From: Rhodanobacteraceae bacterium
GTDB taxonomy: Bacteria > Pseudomonadota > Gammaproteobacteria > Xanthomonadales > Rhodanobacteraceae
Direction: 5' to 3'
Assembly (NCBI GenBank): GCA_009996615.1
Contig: JAACZU010000007.1
Coordinates: forward strand, 124,001-188,000
DNA: 64,000 nt
The first letter of the stretch is position 1. Each line of letters opens with the position of its first letter. The translations under genes and the position numbers were made by a program. Below the pieces are notes generated by a model. It had not been told where the DNA came from. It saw only the letters and a list, made by a program, of their open reading frames with translations, and ran no database searches. Shown piece by piece: positions 10,049-19,553 of the stretch.

Positions 10049-10762
10049 TCAGGACGCACCCCCCGTGTCCTGCTGTCGGTCCAGCCACGCGCCGATCGTG
10101 CGGTGGGCCGCAGCCTTCAGCGTTGCCCCATGCCGCTCGGCATCCGCGCGCAGCGTGCGCGGATCGATACCGGCCTGGCCCAGCTCGCAGCAATGGCCGA
10201 CCAGCCAGCGTTCGATTCGGCTGGCATCGGCTTCCAGGTGGAACTGCAGACCCAGCACGCGGTCGCCGACCGCGTAGGCCTGCTGCGCGCAGCTTTCGGT
10301 GCTCGCCAGCAGTTCACTGCCCTCAGGCAGCTCGAAGCGGTCGCCGTGCCAATGCAGCACCGGCACGCCGGCCAGCGGTGCCAGCACCGAGCGGCGGCCC
10401 GCATCCGTCAGCGTCAGCGCGCCGAAGCCGATCTCCTTGAAGCCCATGGGGGCGACGGCGGCGCCGAGCAGGCGCGCGATCAATTGCGCGCCCAAACAAA
10501 TGCCGAGCAGCGGCCGGCCGCTGGCCAGGCGCCGTTCGAGCAGACGCAGTTCGTCGGCAAGAAAGGGATAGACCCGCTCGTCGAAGGCGCCGATCGGCCC
10601 ACCCAGTGCAATGAGAAGATCGCTTGCCGCGGCCTCCTCACGGGCCAGCTCGTCCGTCGCGGGGTCGAGGTAGCGCACGTCGAATCCACGCTCGCGCAGC
10701 AGCGGTTCGAGCGTGCCGAGGTCTTCGAAATGGATGTGGCGCAGGGCCAGGGCTGTCTTCAT
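10049..10762 (-). CDS. Class I glutamine amidotransferase-like protein
   Basis: LLGICLGAQLIARLLGA nucleophile motif, VLHWHGDRFELP, LGLQFHLE. Confidence 0.85.
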   Translation of the reverse strand: MKTALALRHIHFEDLGTLEPLLRERGFDVRYLDPATDELAREEAAASDLLIALGGPIGAFDERVYPFLADELRLLERRLASGRPLLGICLGAQLIARLLGAAVAPMGFKEIGFGALTLTDAGRRSVLAPLAGVPVLHWHGDRFELPEGSELLASTESCAQQAYAVGDRVLGLQFHLEADASRIERWLVGHCCELGQAGIDPRTLRADAERHGATLKAAAHRTIGAWLDRQQDTGGAS

Positions 10763-11562
10763 GCGGTCTGCTCCGATGCGGTCGATGTCGCAGCCCGGTC
10801 GTCGTCGGGCCAGTAATCGCTGTCCGGCGTCGCGCGAGCGCCGAAGATGGCCTGGCCGACGCGCACGACGGTGGCGCCTTCCTCGATGGCCAGCTCGAAG
10901 TCGCCGGACATCCCCATCGACAGTTCGTCCATGCCGATGCCCGCCGGCGCCTCCTGGCGCAGCCGATCACGCAGTTCGCGCAACAGCACGAAACAGGGAC
11001 GGACTCGTACAGGATCGGCCGACAGCAGTGCCAGCGTCATCAGGCCTCGCACGCGCAGGGTGGAGAAGCCCGGCAGCGCCCGGACGAAGCCGGCCACTTC
11101 GGAAGGCGGCAAGCCGAACTTGCTGGCCTCGCCCGAGGTGTTGACCTGCACGAACACATCCAGTGCGCGCCCTTCGGCTTGCAGGCGACGGTCCAGCGCC
11201 TCCGCCACACGCAGGCTGTCCAGGGCCTGGAACTCGCTGGCGAAGCGTGCCACGACCTTGGCCTTGTTGGTCTGCAGGTGGCCGATGACCGACCAGCGCA
11301 GGTCGGCGAGATCCACCATCGCTTCGGCCTTGCGCTGCGCCTCCTGCACCTTGTTCTCACCCAGGTCGCGGCAGCCGGCGGCGTAGGCCAAACGGATGCG
11401 CTCCTCCGGCACGGTCTTGCTGACCGGCAGCAGGCGCACATCGGACGGATCGCGTCCCGCGCGGGAGCAGGCATCGGCGATGCGCCGATGCACCGCCGCC
11501 AGATTGCGCCGAAAGTCCTCGACGCTGTGTGCGGTGGGCCAGGGATGCGTCTGCGCGTTCAT
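10759..11562 (-). CDS. yggS: YggS/PLPBP family PLP-homeostasis protein
   Basis: LLPVSKTVPEERIRLAYAAGCRDLGENKVQEAQ; WSVIGHLQTNKAK; LSMGMSGDFELAIEEGATVVRVGQAIFG. Confidence 0.92.
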   Translation of the reverse strand: MNAQTHPWPTAHSVEDFRRNLAAVHRRIADACSRAGRDPSDVRLLPVSKTVPEERIRLAYAAGCRDLGENKVQEAQRKAEAMVDLADLRWSVIGHLQTNKAKVVARFASEFQALDSLRVAEALDRRLQAEGRALDVFVQVNTSGEASKFGLPPSEVAGFVRALPGFSTLRVRGLMTLALLSADPVRVRPCFVLLRELRDRLRQEAPAGIGMDELSMGMSGDFELAIEEGATVVRVGQAIFGARATPDSDYWPDDDRAATSTASEQTA

Positions 11563-11590
11563 GGACAAGGGGTTCTCCGTGCCGCTAACA

Positions 11591-11626
11591 TTGTCATAGG
11601 ACAAAATATACATTGTCACGGGACAA
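11591..11626. promoter_or_regulatory. Two copies of TTGTC-N4-GACAA in the divergent yggS/MocR promoter
   Basis: TTGTCATAGGACAA (11591-11604) and TTGTCACGGGACAA (11613-11626), 22 bp apart. Confidence 0.6.
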
Positions 11627-11632
11627 ACGGGA

Positions 11633-12934
11633 ATGGCAGAAAAGACCGCATCGGGCATCTTTGAGCGCATTCGCCGCGAGGCACATGCGGGCCGGCTTGC
11701 CGCGGGCCAGACACTGCCGTCCGTGCGCGAGATGGCCGATCAACTGGGCGTCAACCGCAACACGGTCGCCGCCGCGTACCGGAAGCTGGTGGCCGCAGGC
11801 ATTGCCGAGACGCTGGGGCGCAACGGAACGGTGATCCGGCCAGCGGCGCGTCTCGGTGAGCAGGAGGGCCTGCAGCCCGGCTCGGCGCTGGCGGATCTGG
11901 CCAGCGGCAATCCGGACCCGGCCTGGCTGCCCGATCCATTGCAGGCGCTGGCAGCCTGCGGCTACCGGCCCGCGCTGTATGGCCAGCCTGTACTCGACCC
12001 GGCACTCGAACGGCTGGCGCGGCAGTGGTTCGGAGCGGATCTCCGGGAGGGTGACGGTCTGGTGCTGGCGCATGGTGCGGTCGATGCGATCGAGCGTCTG
12101 TTGGCTGCCTACCTCGTCGCCGGCGACAAGGTGGCGGTGGAGGACCCGTGCTTCCTCGGCAGCCTCAACATCCTGCACAGCACGGGCCTGGCAGCGGTGC
12201 CCGTGGCCATGGATGCGCACGGCATGCGCCCGCAGGCGCTGGAAGCGGCGCTGGCCAATGGCGCCCAGGCGGTGCTGTGCACACCAAGGGCGCAAAACCC
12301 CACCGGCTGCGGCCTGAGCGAGCAGCGCGCCCGCGAACTGCGCCGCGTGCTCGCCCGCCATCCGCACGTGCTGGTGATCGAGGACGACCACTTCGCCTTG
12401 CTGGCCGAGACGCCGTACTTCTCCATCGCGCCCGCGGCCACCACGCGGCGGGCGCTGGTGCGCTCCGTGTCCAAGGGCTTCGGCCCGGACCTGCGGCTGG
12501 CCTTCATCGCTACCGATGCGGGGACCGCCGCAAGGCTCGGCATGCGACTGGCTCCCGGCACGACCTGGGTCAGCCACCTGCTGCAGGCGGCCGTGCGCGG
12601 CCTGCTCGGATCCGACGCGGCCACGGCGCGCCTGCATGCGGCCAAGACCGCCTACGCCATGCGTCGCAAGGCCCTGATCGATGCACTCGGCGCCGTGGGC
12701 ATCGCCGCCAGGCAGCCCTGCGACGGGTTCAATGTGTGGATTCCGTTGCCGGAAGACCGTGACGTTCACCGCACCGCGCAAAGCCTCGCACGCTGCGGCT
12801 GGGCCGTGCGAACCGGCGATGCCTTCGCGATCGCGCCCGCGGCCCCCGCGCTGCGAGTCACGGTCTCGACGCTCGAACCCGGGGACGCGGCGCGCTTTGC
12901 CGCGCAACTGCGCGACTGTCTGGGGCGTGTATGA
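11633..12934 (+). CDS. MocR-like GntR/aminotransferase regulator
   Basis: GntR wHTH LPSVREMADQLGVNRNTVAAAYRKLVAAG, followed by aminotransferase fold with SKGFGPDLRLAF. Confidence 0.92.
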   Translation: MAEKTASGIFERIRREAHAGRLAAGQTLPSVREMADQLGVNRNTVAAAYRKLVAAGIAETLGRNGTVIRPAARLGEQEGLQPGSALADLASGNPDPAWLPDPLQALAACGYRPALYGQPVLDPALERLARQWFGADLREGDGLVLAHGAVDAIERLLAAYLVAGDKVAVEDPCFLGSLNILHSTGLAAVPVAMDAHGMRPQALEAALANGAQAVLCTPRAQNPTGCGLSEQRARELRRVLARHPHVLVIEDDHFALLAETPYFSIAPAATTRRALVRSVSKGFGPDLRLAFIATDAGTAARLGMRLAPGTTWVSHLLQAAVRGLLGSDAATARLHAAKTAYAMRRKALIDALGAVGIAARQPCDGFNVWIPLPEDRDVHRTAQSLARCGWAVRTGDAFAIAPAAPALRVTVSTLEPGDAARFAAQLRDCLGRV

Positions 12935-12999
12935 AGCCAGTCTGCATGGCATCTTGCCTGTCCTCTCGCGGGTCCGTCTGCGTACCGGTCCATGGCGCG

Positions 13000-13977
13000 C
13001 TACGGCGCCTGCAAGGCGGAGGCGACGCGAGCGGGCCACGGGCGCCGTTCCGACAAGCCGGTCTCCCGTTCCCGCAGCGTCCGGCCGACCTGGCTCGCCT
13101 CGGTCACGGACGCGCGAAAGTCCCGGATCAGTTGTCGCGTCACCGGCCCCACGGGCCATTCGGTGGTCGCCGCGTCCTCGACCAGCGCCACCACCGGCTG
13201 CAGTTCGACCGAGGTGCCGGCGGTGAATACCTCGGAGGCGGCGCGCAGTTCGTCCAGCGTCACGGTCCGCTCCTCGACCCGCAGCCCGCGCTGGCGCGCC
13301 AGTCCCATCACGTGCCGCTTGGTGATGCCGTCGAGGAAGCAGGTCGGCAATGGGGTCGCCAGCACCCCGTCATGGACCATCAACAGGTTGGTTGCCGTGG
13401 TCTCGGCGACCCGGCCTTCGCTGTCGAGCAGCAGTGCGTCGTCGCAGCCCGCCGCTGCGGCGGCATGGCGCGCAAGGGTCCCGATCATGTACAGCCCCGA
13501 GCACTTGGCCGCGGTGGGTGCCGTGTCGGGGCGGGGACGCCGCCAACTCGCCAGCTGCAGCCGGATGCCTTCCTCGGCGCGGCCCTGGGACGCCGCCGTG
13601 GGCCAGTCCCAGGCCGCGATGGCCACGTGGATGCGGGCGCGCGGCGAAGCGATGGAAACGCTCTCCGCGCCGCGCCAGGCCACCGGGCGGATGTAGGCGT
13701 CGTCGAGCTGGTTGGCCCACAGCACCGCCTCGATGGCCTGTGTCAGCTCGCCTTGCGACCACGGCAGGTGGTAGTCCAGCAGCGCGGCGGACTGCTGGAA
13801 GCGTTCCAGGTGAGGCGCATTGAGGAAGACATGGCCGCCATAGGCGCGCATGCCCTCGAAGACGGCCCCGCCCATGTGCAGCGCATGCGTGAGCACGTGC
13901 AGGCGCGCCTCGCGCCAGGGCAGCAGTTCGCCATCGAGCCAGATCAGGCCATCGCGATCGTCAAGGGAATTGAGCAT
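13000..13977 (-). CDS. Branched-chain aminotransferase-like PLP enzyme (fold IV)
   Basis: MGGAVFEGMRAYGG, IRPVAWRG, GCDDALLLDSEGRVAETTATNLLMV. Confidence 0.9.
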   Translation of the reverse strand: MLNSLDDRDGLIWLDGELLPWREARLHVLTHALHMGGAVFEGMRAYGGHVFLNAPHLERFQQSAALLDYHLPWSQGELTQAIEAVLWANQLDDAYIRPVAWRGAESVSIASPRARIHVAIAAWDWPTAASQGRAEEGIRLQLASWRRPRPDTAPTAAKCSGLYMIGTLARHAAAAAGCDDALLLDSEGRVAETTATNLLMVHDGVLATPLPTCFLDGITKRHVMGLARQRGLRVEERTVTLDELRAASEVFTAGTSVELQPVVALVEDAATTEWPVGPVTRQLIRDFRASVTEASQVGRTLRERETGLSERRPWPARVASALQAP

Positions 13978-14046
13978 GGTGCGCACCGCTGTACAGGTTG
14001 TCGATGGCGTCAGTGTGCGGCCGGTTCGCCGTCGGCACGAGTGAGT

Positions 14047-14070
14047 AAATCTCAGACGATGCTGAGTTTT
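14047..14070. promoter_or_regulatory. Inverted repeat AAATCTCAG-N6-CTGAGTTTT in BCAT/LysR divergent region
   Basis: aaatctcagacgatgctgagtttt read directly. Confidence 0.5.
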
Positions 14071-14158
14071 GGTCCTCGCGCCGGCGAGCGTGGAGACGAC
14101 GATTTCCGGTTTAATGGGTCCATGAACGACCAATGACTTCCAGGAGGGTGAGTCCCCC

Positions 14159-15175
14159 ATGCGCATCCCTGTCCCGTTGAATGCCTTGCGCGCCTTCGAG
14201 GCCGCGGCACGCCATCTCTCGATCAAGGACGCGGCCCTGGAATTGGCGGTCACGCCCTCGGCGGTCAGCCACCAGTTGCGCACGCTGGAGGACATGCTCG
14301 GCGTCGAACTGCTGCGCCGCATCGGCACGCGGCTGGAACTGACCAGCGCCGGCCGCCGGCTGGCGCCCGGCCTCAACGAGGGTTTCGCCCTGATCGCCGA
14401 GGGCGTGGGCAGCTTGCGCGAGGAGCGGCGCGACGGGCCCCTGCGCGTGAACATGCTGCCGACCTTCGCGACCAACTGGCTGTCGCCCCGCCTGAGCCTG
14501 TATCCGTTCGAGCGGCGCGGCTTCTCGCTGGACATCTCCACCACGCAGGACGACGTGGATCTGGCCGCCGGTGTGGCCGATGCTGGCATCTGGTATGGCG
14601 ACGGCCAGTGGGCCGGTCTGCGGGCTGACCTGTTGTTCGAGGCCACCATCGACCTGTACGCGCGCCCGGGCTTTGCCACCGGCTCGCGCCGGGAACGCCT
14701 CAAGCAGGTCGCGCGCGCCAACCTGTTCGTGTCACGGCATTGCCTCAGCTGGCGGCGCTGGATGGACAGCCTGCCCGGTGGACCGTTCGAGCCGGCTGTC
14801 GTGACCCGCGTGGACTCGGGCGGCCTGACGATGCAGGCGGCCGCCGATGGGGCCGGCGTGTCGATCGCTGTCTGCGAACTGGCCGAGAGTGCCGTCCGGC
14901 TCGGACGCCTGGCCTCGGTCTTCGACCACCCCGTGAGCGCGGGCGTCGGCTTCTGGCTCGTCTATCCCGAGGCGCTGTCCGAGGACCGACGGCTGGACAA
15001 CCTGCGCGGTTGGCTGCGCGAGCAGGTCGATGAGCAAGCCCGGCACGGAGGGCAAGAACGGACGACGGCCGACACGGGCAGTGCCAAGGACGGGCCCGCG
15101 CAAAGCACCGCGTCGCCGGCGGCGAAGCCTCGATCCGCTGCCGCCTGCACGAGCCCGGTGGCTTCAATGTCCTGA
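14159..15175 (+). CDS. LysR family regulator, GcvA-like (copy A)
   Basis: MRIPVPLNALRAFEAAARHLSIKDAALELAVTPSAVSHQLRTLEDMLGVELLRR. Confidence 0.92.
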   Translation: MRIPVPLNALRAFEAAARHLSIKDAALELAVTPSAVSHQLRTLEDMLGVELLRRIGTRLELTSAGRRLAPGLNEGFALIAEGVGSLREERRDGPLRVNMLPTFATNWLSPRLSLYPFERRGFSLDISTTQDDVDLAAGVADAGIWYGDGQWAGLRADLLFEATIDLYARPGFATGSRRERLKQVARANLFVSRHCLSWRRWMDSLPGGPFEPAVVTRVDSGGLTMQAAADGAGVSIAVCELAESAVRLGRLASVFDHPVSAGVGFWLVYPEALSEDRRLDNLRGWLREQVDEQARHGGQERTTADTGSAKDGPAQSTASPAAKPRSAAACTSPVASMS

Positions 15176-15190
15176 CAGGGAGGAACTGGG

Positions 15191-16084
15191 GTGTCTCGTC
15201 GATGGATCGGTTTCGTCATGGTTGTGCTCTCGGCGGTCTGCTGGAGTTCGGCCGGGCTGTTCGTCCGGCTGACGGACCTGGACGCATGGACCATCGTCGG
15301 CTGGCGTTCCCTGTTCGCGGGCCTGGCGCTGGCCGCGGTCTTGGCCTTGCGCGGACGCGGCGAACGAGGCGGAACGTTCGGTGCAGTTGGATGGGGGGCC
15401 ACCCTCCTCGTATCGACGGCGACGGTGGCGTACATCGCCGCGCTGACACTGACCACGGTAGCCAACGTCCTGCTGATCTACGCCTGCCTGCCCCTGGTCG
15501 CTGCCGGCCTGGCGCGGTTGATCTTGGGCGAGCCACTTTCCCCGCGCGTTCTCGCCGCTGGCGCATGCTGCCTGGCAGGTGTGGCGATCGTCGTGGGGGG
15601 CCCGACCGGCAGTGGCCATTTCCTCGGCAGCGTGCTTGCCTTGCTGATGACGTCTGCGTTCGGTGGACTCCTGATCATCGTCAAAAGCCATCCTGGGCTG
15701 GACATCGTGAAGGTCAACACGCTGGGGTGCCTGCTCTGCGCCGTGGCGGCGCTGCCCTTCATGTCGCGGCAGGTTCCGGACCCGAAGGCGCTGTCGAGCC
15801 TGGCACTGCTGGGTATCGTCGCCATGGCCCTGGCCTTCCTGCTGTTCCTCGAAGGAGGCCGGCGCATTCCGGCGGGAGAAGCGGGACTGATCAGCCTGCT
15901 GGACGTGGTGCTGGGGCCGCTCTGGGTGTGGCTGGCCTTCGGCGAGGCGCCCGGGAGTGGTGCCTTGGCCGGGGGCGCGCTGATCATTGCCGCGCTGGCC
16001 TGGTACCTGCGGCGCCCACAGCGGGACCCGGCCCCGGCGGGGCAGTCCGCCGCCGTCGCCGGATGCGGCGGGACAGAACGATGA
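15191..16084 (+). CDS. EamA/DMT family transporter
   Basis: SAVCWSSAGLFVRLTDLDAWTIVGWRSLFAGLALAA; second half LLDVVLGPLWVWLAFGEAP. Confidence 0.88.
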   Translation: MSRRWIGFVMVVLSAVCWSSAGLFVRLTDLDAWTIVGWRSLFAGLALAAVLALRGRGERGGTFGAVGWGATLLVSTATVAYIAALTLTTVANVLLIYACLPLVAAGLARLILGEPLSPRVLAAGACCLAGVAIVVGGPTGSGHFLGSVLALLMTSAFGGLLIIVKSHPGLDIVKVNTLGCLLCAVAALPFMSRQVPDPKALSSLALLGIVAMALAFLLFLEGGRRIPAGEAGLISLLDVVLGPLWVWLAFGEAPGSGALAGGALIIAALAWYLRRPQRDPAPAGQSAAVAGCGGTER

Positions 16085-16114
16085 CGCCGACGCCTTGCGG
16101 AAGATGAGGGGCCC

Positions 16115-17029
16115 ATGCGCATCCCCGTACCACTGAATGCCCTGCGCGCTTTCGAAGCCGCCGCACGCCATCTGTCGATCAAGGACGCCGCCCTGGAACT
16201 GGCGGTCACGCCCTCGGCGGTCAGCCACCAGTTGCGCACGCTGGAAGACCTGCTGGGCGTCGAGTTGCTGCGCCGTGTCGGTGGCGCCGTGGAGCTGACC
16301 GACGCCGGCCGCCGCCTGGCCCCGACGCTGAATGCGGGCTTCTCCCACATCGCCGCCTCGGTTCAGACGCTGCGGGACGAACGGCTGGACGGCCCGCTGC
16401 GGCTGCACACGCTGCCGGCGATCGCCATCAACTGGCTGGCGCCGCGGCTGGCCGCCTATCCGTTCGGGACCGCCGAATCCGCGCTCGACATCACCACCGT
16501 CCAAGGCCATGCCGATCTCGCGGCGGGCACCGCCGACGTGGGCCTGTGGTTCGGCGAGCCGCCGTGGCCCGGGCTGGTTTCGGAGACGTTGTTTGCCGGC
16601 ACCCTGGGTGTCTATGCCAGGGCCGGCTCGCTGGCCGCCACTCCCGAGGGACGATTGGCGCAACTGGCGCAGGCGCACCTGTTCGTTTCCCGCTATGGCC
16701 TGCACTGGGAGCAATGGCTGCAGACGCTGCCGGCCGGTCCGCAACACCCCGCCCTGATCACCCAGGTCGATTCCTGCGGCCTCGCGCTGCAGGCGGCCAG
16801 CGAAGGAACGGGGCTGTGTCTGGTGGTGGCGCAACTCGCCGAGCGCTCGGTGCGGGCAGGCTTGCTGGAACCCTTGTTCGACCATGAGGTCCCGGCCGGT
16901 GGGGATTTCCACCTCGTGTATCCACCCGCCCTGGGCGAGGACCGGCGCCTCGGCGCCTTGCGCACCTGGCTACGCGAACACTGCCCACCGGTGGATGACG
17001 CCGACGATCCGAAGGCTTTGACGACATGA
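16115..17029 (+). CDS. LysR family regulator, GcvA-like (copy B)
   Basis: N-terminal about 50 aa nearly identical to copy A (MRIPVPLNALRAFEAAARHLSIKDAALELAVTPSAVSHQLRTLEDLLGVELLRR). Confidence 0.92.
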   Translation: MRIPVPLNALRAFEAAARHLSIKDAALELAVTPSAVSHQLRTLEDLLGVELLRRVGGAVELTDAGRRLAPTLNAGFSHIAASVQTLRDERLDGPLRLHTLPAIAINWLAPRLAAYPFGTAESALDITTVQGHADLAAGTADVGLWFGEPPWPGLVSETLFAGTLGVYARAGSLAATPEGRLAQLAQAHLFVSRYGLHWEQWLQTLPAGPQHPALITQVDSCGLALQAASEGTGLCLVVAQLAERSVRAGLLEPLFDHEVPAGGDFHLVYPPALGEDRRLGALRTWLREHCPPVDDADDPKALTT

Positions 17030-17538
17030 CACACATGAAAGCCGCACACCAGCGCGATCAGCACGCCCTGTCGGATGACGGTGTGACGCTTCGACGGCTC
17101 GTTGCCGAGGACGCCGTTGCGCTTGCCTCCCTGCTGGCCGCCTATGGCGACGAAATGCGCCACGGGCAAGGAGCCGGGGCGAATGCACTGGCCCGTGCTA
17201 ATGCCTTGATCGCCGATCCGATCGCGGAAGTGCTGGGTGGCTTTCTCGGCGACGAACTCGTCGCCTTCGCGGTGTTCTTCGATCTGCCCGAGGCGATCTC
17301 CGGAGGGCGTTCGGGCCAGCTCGACGACCTGTACGTCCTGCCCGCCGCGCGTGGGAAACGACTCGCGCAGCGGCTCATCACGGCCATCGCCGATACCGGG
17401 CGATCACGCACCTGGATTCATCTGCGCTGGCTGGTCCCCAAGGACAACCCCGATGCCATCCGGGCCTACACGCGCTTCGCCGAGCCCGCCGGCTGGAAGA
17501 GCTACGTGCTTTGGCTGGCCGGTAACGAGCGGTGGTGA
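17026..17538 (+). CDS. GNAT family N-acetyltransferase
   Basis: LDDLYVLPAARGKRLAQRLITAIADTGRSRTWIHLRWLVPKDNPDAIRAYTRFAEPAGWKSYVLW. Confidence 0.85.
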   Translation: MTHMKAAHQRDQHALSDDGVTLRRLVAEDAVALASLLAAYGDEMRHGQGAGANALARANALIADPIAEVLGGFLGDELVAFAVFFDLPEAISGGRSGQLDDLYVLPAARGKRLAQRLITAIADTGRSRTWIHLRWLVPKDNPDAIRAYTRFAEPAGWKSYVLWLAGNERW

Positions 17539-17542
17539 AGCC

Positions 17543-18112
17543 ATGAACAACCTGCAGCAGGTCGATTGGTCGCGTCTTCCGCAGCCGGAGGACGATGGAG
17601 GGGCTCGCCACCTGAAGGGCATGCGCCTGCCCACGCTTGAACTGGCATCGACGGATGGCGGCGGTGTCGATACTTCACGCCTGCACGGACGCACGGTGCT
17701 GTATCTCTTCCCGATGACGGGCCGCCCGGATGCCGCACTGCCTCCAGGCTGGGACGAGATCCCAGGGGCACGGGGCTGCACCCCGCAATCCTGCGCCTTC
17801 AGGGATCATTTCGCCGAACTGAAGTCCTTGGGCGTCGCCCAGTTGTTCGGCGTGTCCACGCAGGACACCGCGTACCAATGCGAGGCGGTGGCGCGCCTGC
17901 ACCTGCCTTTTCCCTTGCTGTCTGACCATCGCCTTTCATTTGCAACCGCGCTCGGTCTGCCGGTCTTCGAGGTGCAAGGCCTGGCACTGCTCAAGCGACT
18001 GACCCTGATTGCGCGCGATGGCGTGATCGAGCATGTGTTCTATCCGGTGTTCCCGCCTGACCGGAATGCCAACGATGTCGTCGAGTGGTTGAGGCAACAG
18101 CCAGCCACTTGA
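17543..18112 (+). CDS. Peroxiredoxin/AhpC-TSA-like protein
   Basis: GRTVLYLFPMTGRPD...GARGCTPQSCAFRDHFAELKSLGVAQLFGVSTQDTAYQ. Confidence 0.82.
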   Translation: MNNLQQVDWSRLPQPEDDGGARHLKGMRLPTLELASTDGGGVDTSRLHGRTVLYLFPMTGRPDAALPPGWDEIPGARGCTPQSCAFRDHFAELKSLGVAQLFGVSTQDTAYQCEAVARLHLPFPLLSDHRLSFATALGLPVFEVQGLALLKRLTLIARDGVIEHVFYPVFPPDRNANDVVEWLRQQPAT

Positions 18113-18174
18113 CCTAGGCCAGTCAGCGACACGATCAGCGCTCATGGTCGTGCGAAGTTCCCGTCAGGTTCCGC

Positions 18175-18312
18175 TCACCCGCAGAAGGACCATTGCTCCA
18201 ACCACACCCGCAGCAGCTCCATCGACAGCCAGGCGCGAAACACCAGCACACCCGCAGCCAGCAGCACAGCCAGCGGCGCCCAACGTTTCAACCATTCGCG
18301 GCCTTGCCTCAT
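18175..18312 (-). CDS. Small (45 aa) single-span membrane protein
   Basis: MRQGREWLKRWAPLAVLLAAGVLVFRAWLSMELLRVWLEQWSFCG; ATG overlaps the MFS stop. Confidence 0.5.
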   Translation of the reverse strand: MRQGREWLKRWAPLAVLLAAGVLVFRAWLSMELLRVWLEQWSFCG

Positions 18313-19553
18313 GAAGTCGCCAACCGTGGATCGGCGCGTACGATGGTTCTGTCGTCGATCGGCCAGTGCAGAACCGTCGCCAGCAGGCCCAGCGCAATCG
18401 CCAGCAGCCAGATGCTCAGGTACGACCCAGTGGCCTCGAACATGCGGCCACCAAGCCAGACACCGAAGAATGATCCCAACTGGTGGCCGAAGAAGACGAA
18501 ACCAAACAATGTGGTGATGTAGCGCACGCCGAAGATCTGAGACACGAGGCCATTGGTCAGCGGAACCGTCCCGAGCCAGAGGAACCCCATCACTGCAGCG
18601 AACAGGTAAACGCCCCATGTGCTGAGCGGCAGCAGAACGAACAGGGCCATGGCCACCGTGCGCGCCAGGTAGAGGCCTGCAAGTAGGTACTTCCTGCGCA
18701 GCGTGCCACCCCAAAGCCCCAGCAAGTAGGTGCCGGCCACATTGGTAAGCGCAATGATCGCCAGCGCGGCGACGGCATCGGTGGCGGCCATGCCCCGGTC
18801 CAGCAGGTAGGCTGGGAGGTGCGTGGCGATGAAGGCGAGTTGGAAGCCACAGGCCAGGAAGCCCAGGTTCAGCAGCCAGAAGCCGCGGTGGCGGAAAGCT
18901 TCACCGATCGCCGCCTTCATCGACAGCTCCGTGCCGACCACCGCGTTCGAGATGCTTGCGTCGCGCATCGGGAAGGCCAGCGGAAGCAGCAACGCCATGA
19001 CCACTGACAGAATCAGCAGCGCACCCGTCCAGGCCCAACCACCGATCAAGGCCTGCGCAACCGGGACCATGGCGAACTGCCCGAGGCCACCGATGGCACC
19101 GGCCAGCCCCAGTGCCCAACTGCGGCGCTCAGCCGGCACGAGGCGGCTGAGCGCGCCGTAGATCGCACCGAATGCCGTGCCCGACAGCGCGATGCCGACG
19201 CACACGCCAGCGCCCAGAACAAAGGCCACGTGGCTGTGCGCCTGAACCATGAAGAAAAGCCCCAGCGCATAGAACACGAGCCCGCCCGCGATGACCTTGG
19301 CCGAACCGTAGCGGTCGGCAATCATCCCGGTGAAGGGTTGAGCGAGACCCCAGGTCAGGTTCTGCACCGCCATCGCGAAGCCGAACATTTCGCGCGACCA
19401 ACCGCGATCCATCGTCACCGGCAGCAGAAACAAGCCTTGCACGTGCCGCACACCGAGGGCCAAACCCATGATCAGTCCGCCGGCCAGGATCGGAATCCAG
19501 AGCGATCGGCGCTCGTTTGCCGATGCTGTCGAGGGGGCGAGGTTCGTGTTCAT
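18309..19553 (-). CDS. MFS transporter
   Basis: LAGGLIMGLALGVRHVQGLFLLPVTMDRGWSREMFGFAMAVQNLTWGLAQPFTGMIADRYG. Confidence 0.88.
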   Translation of the reverse strand: MNTNLAPSTASANERRSLWIPILAGGLIMGLALGVRHVQGLFLLPVTMDRGWSREMFGFAMAVQNLTWGLAQPFTGMIADRYGSAKVIAGGLVFYALGLFFMVQAHSHVAFVLGAGVCVGIALSGTAFGAIYGALSRLVPAERRSWALGLAGAIGGLGQFAMVPVAQALIGGWAWTGALLILSVVMALLLPLAFPMRDASISNAVVGTELSMKAAIGEAFRHRGFWLLNLGFLACGFQLAFIATHLPAYLLDRGMAATDAVAALAIIALTNVAGTYLLGLWGGTLRRKYLLAGLYLARTVAMALFVLLPLSTWGVYLFAAVMGFLWLGTVPLTNGLVSQIFGVRYITTLFGFVFFGHQLGSFFGVWLGGRMFEATGSYLSIWLLAIALGLLATVLHWPIDDRTIVRADPRLATS

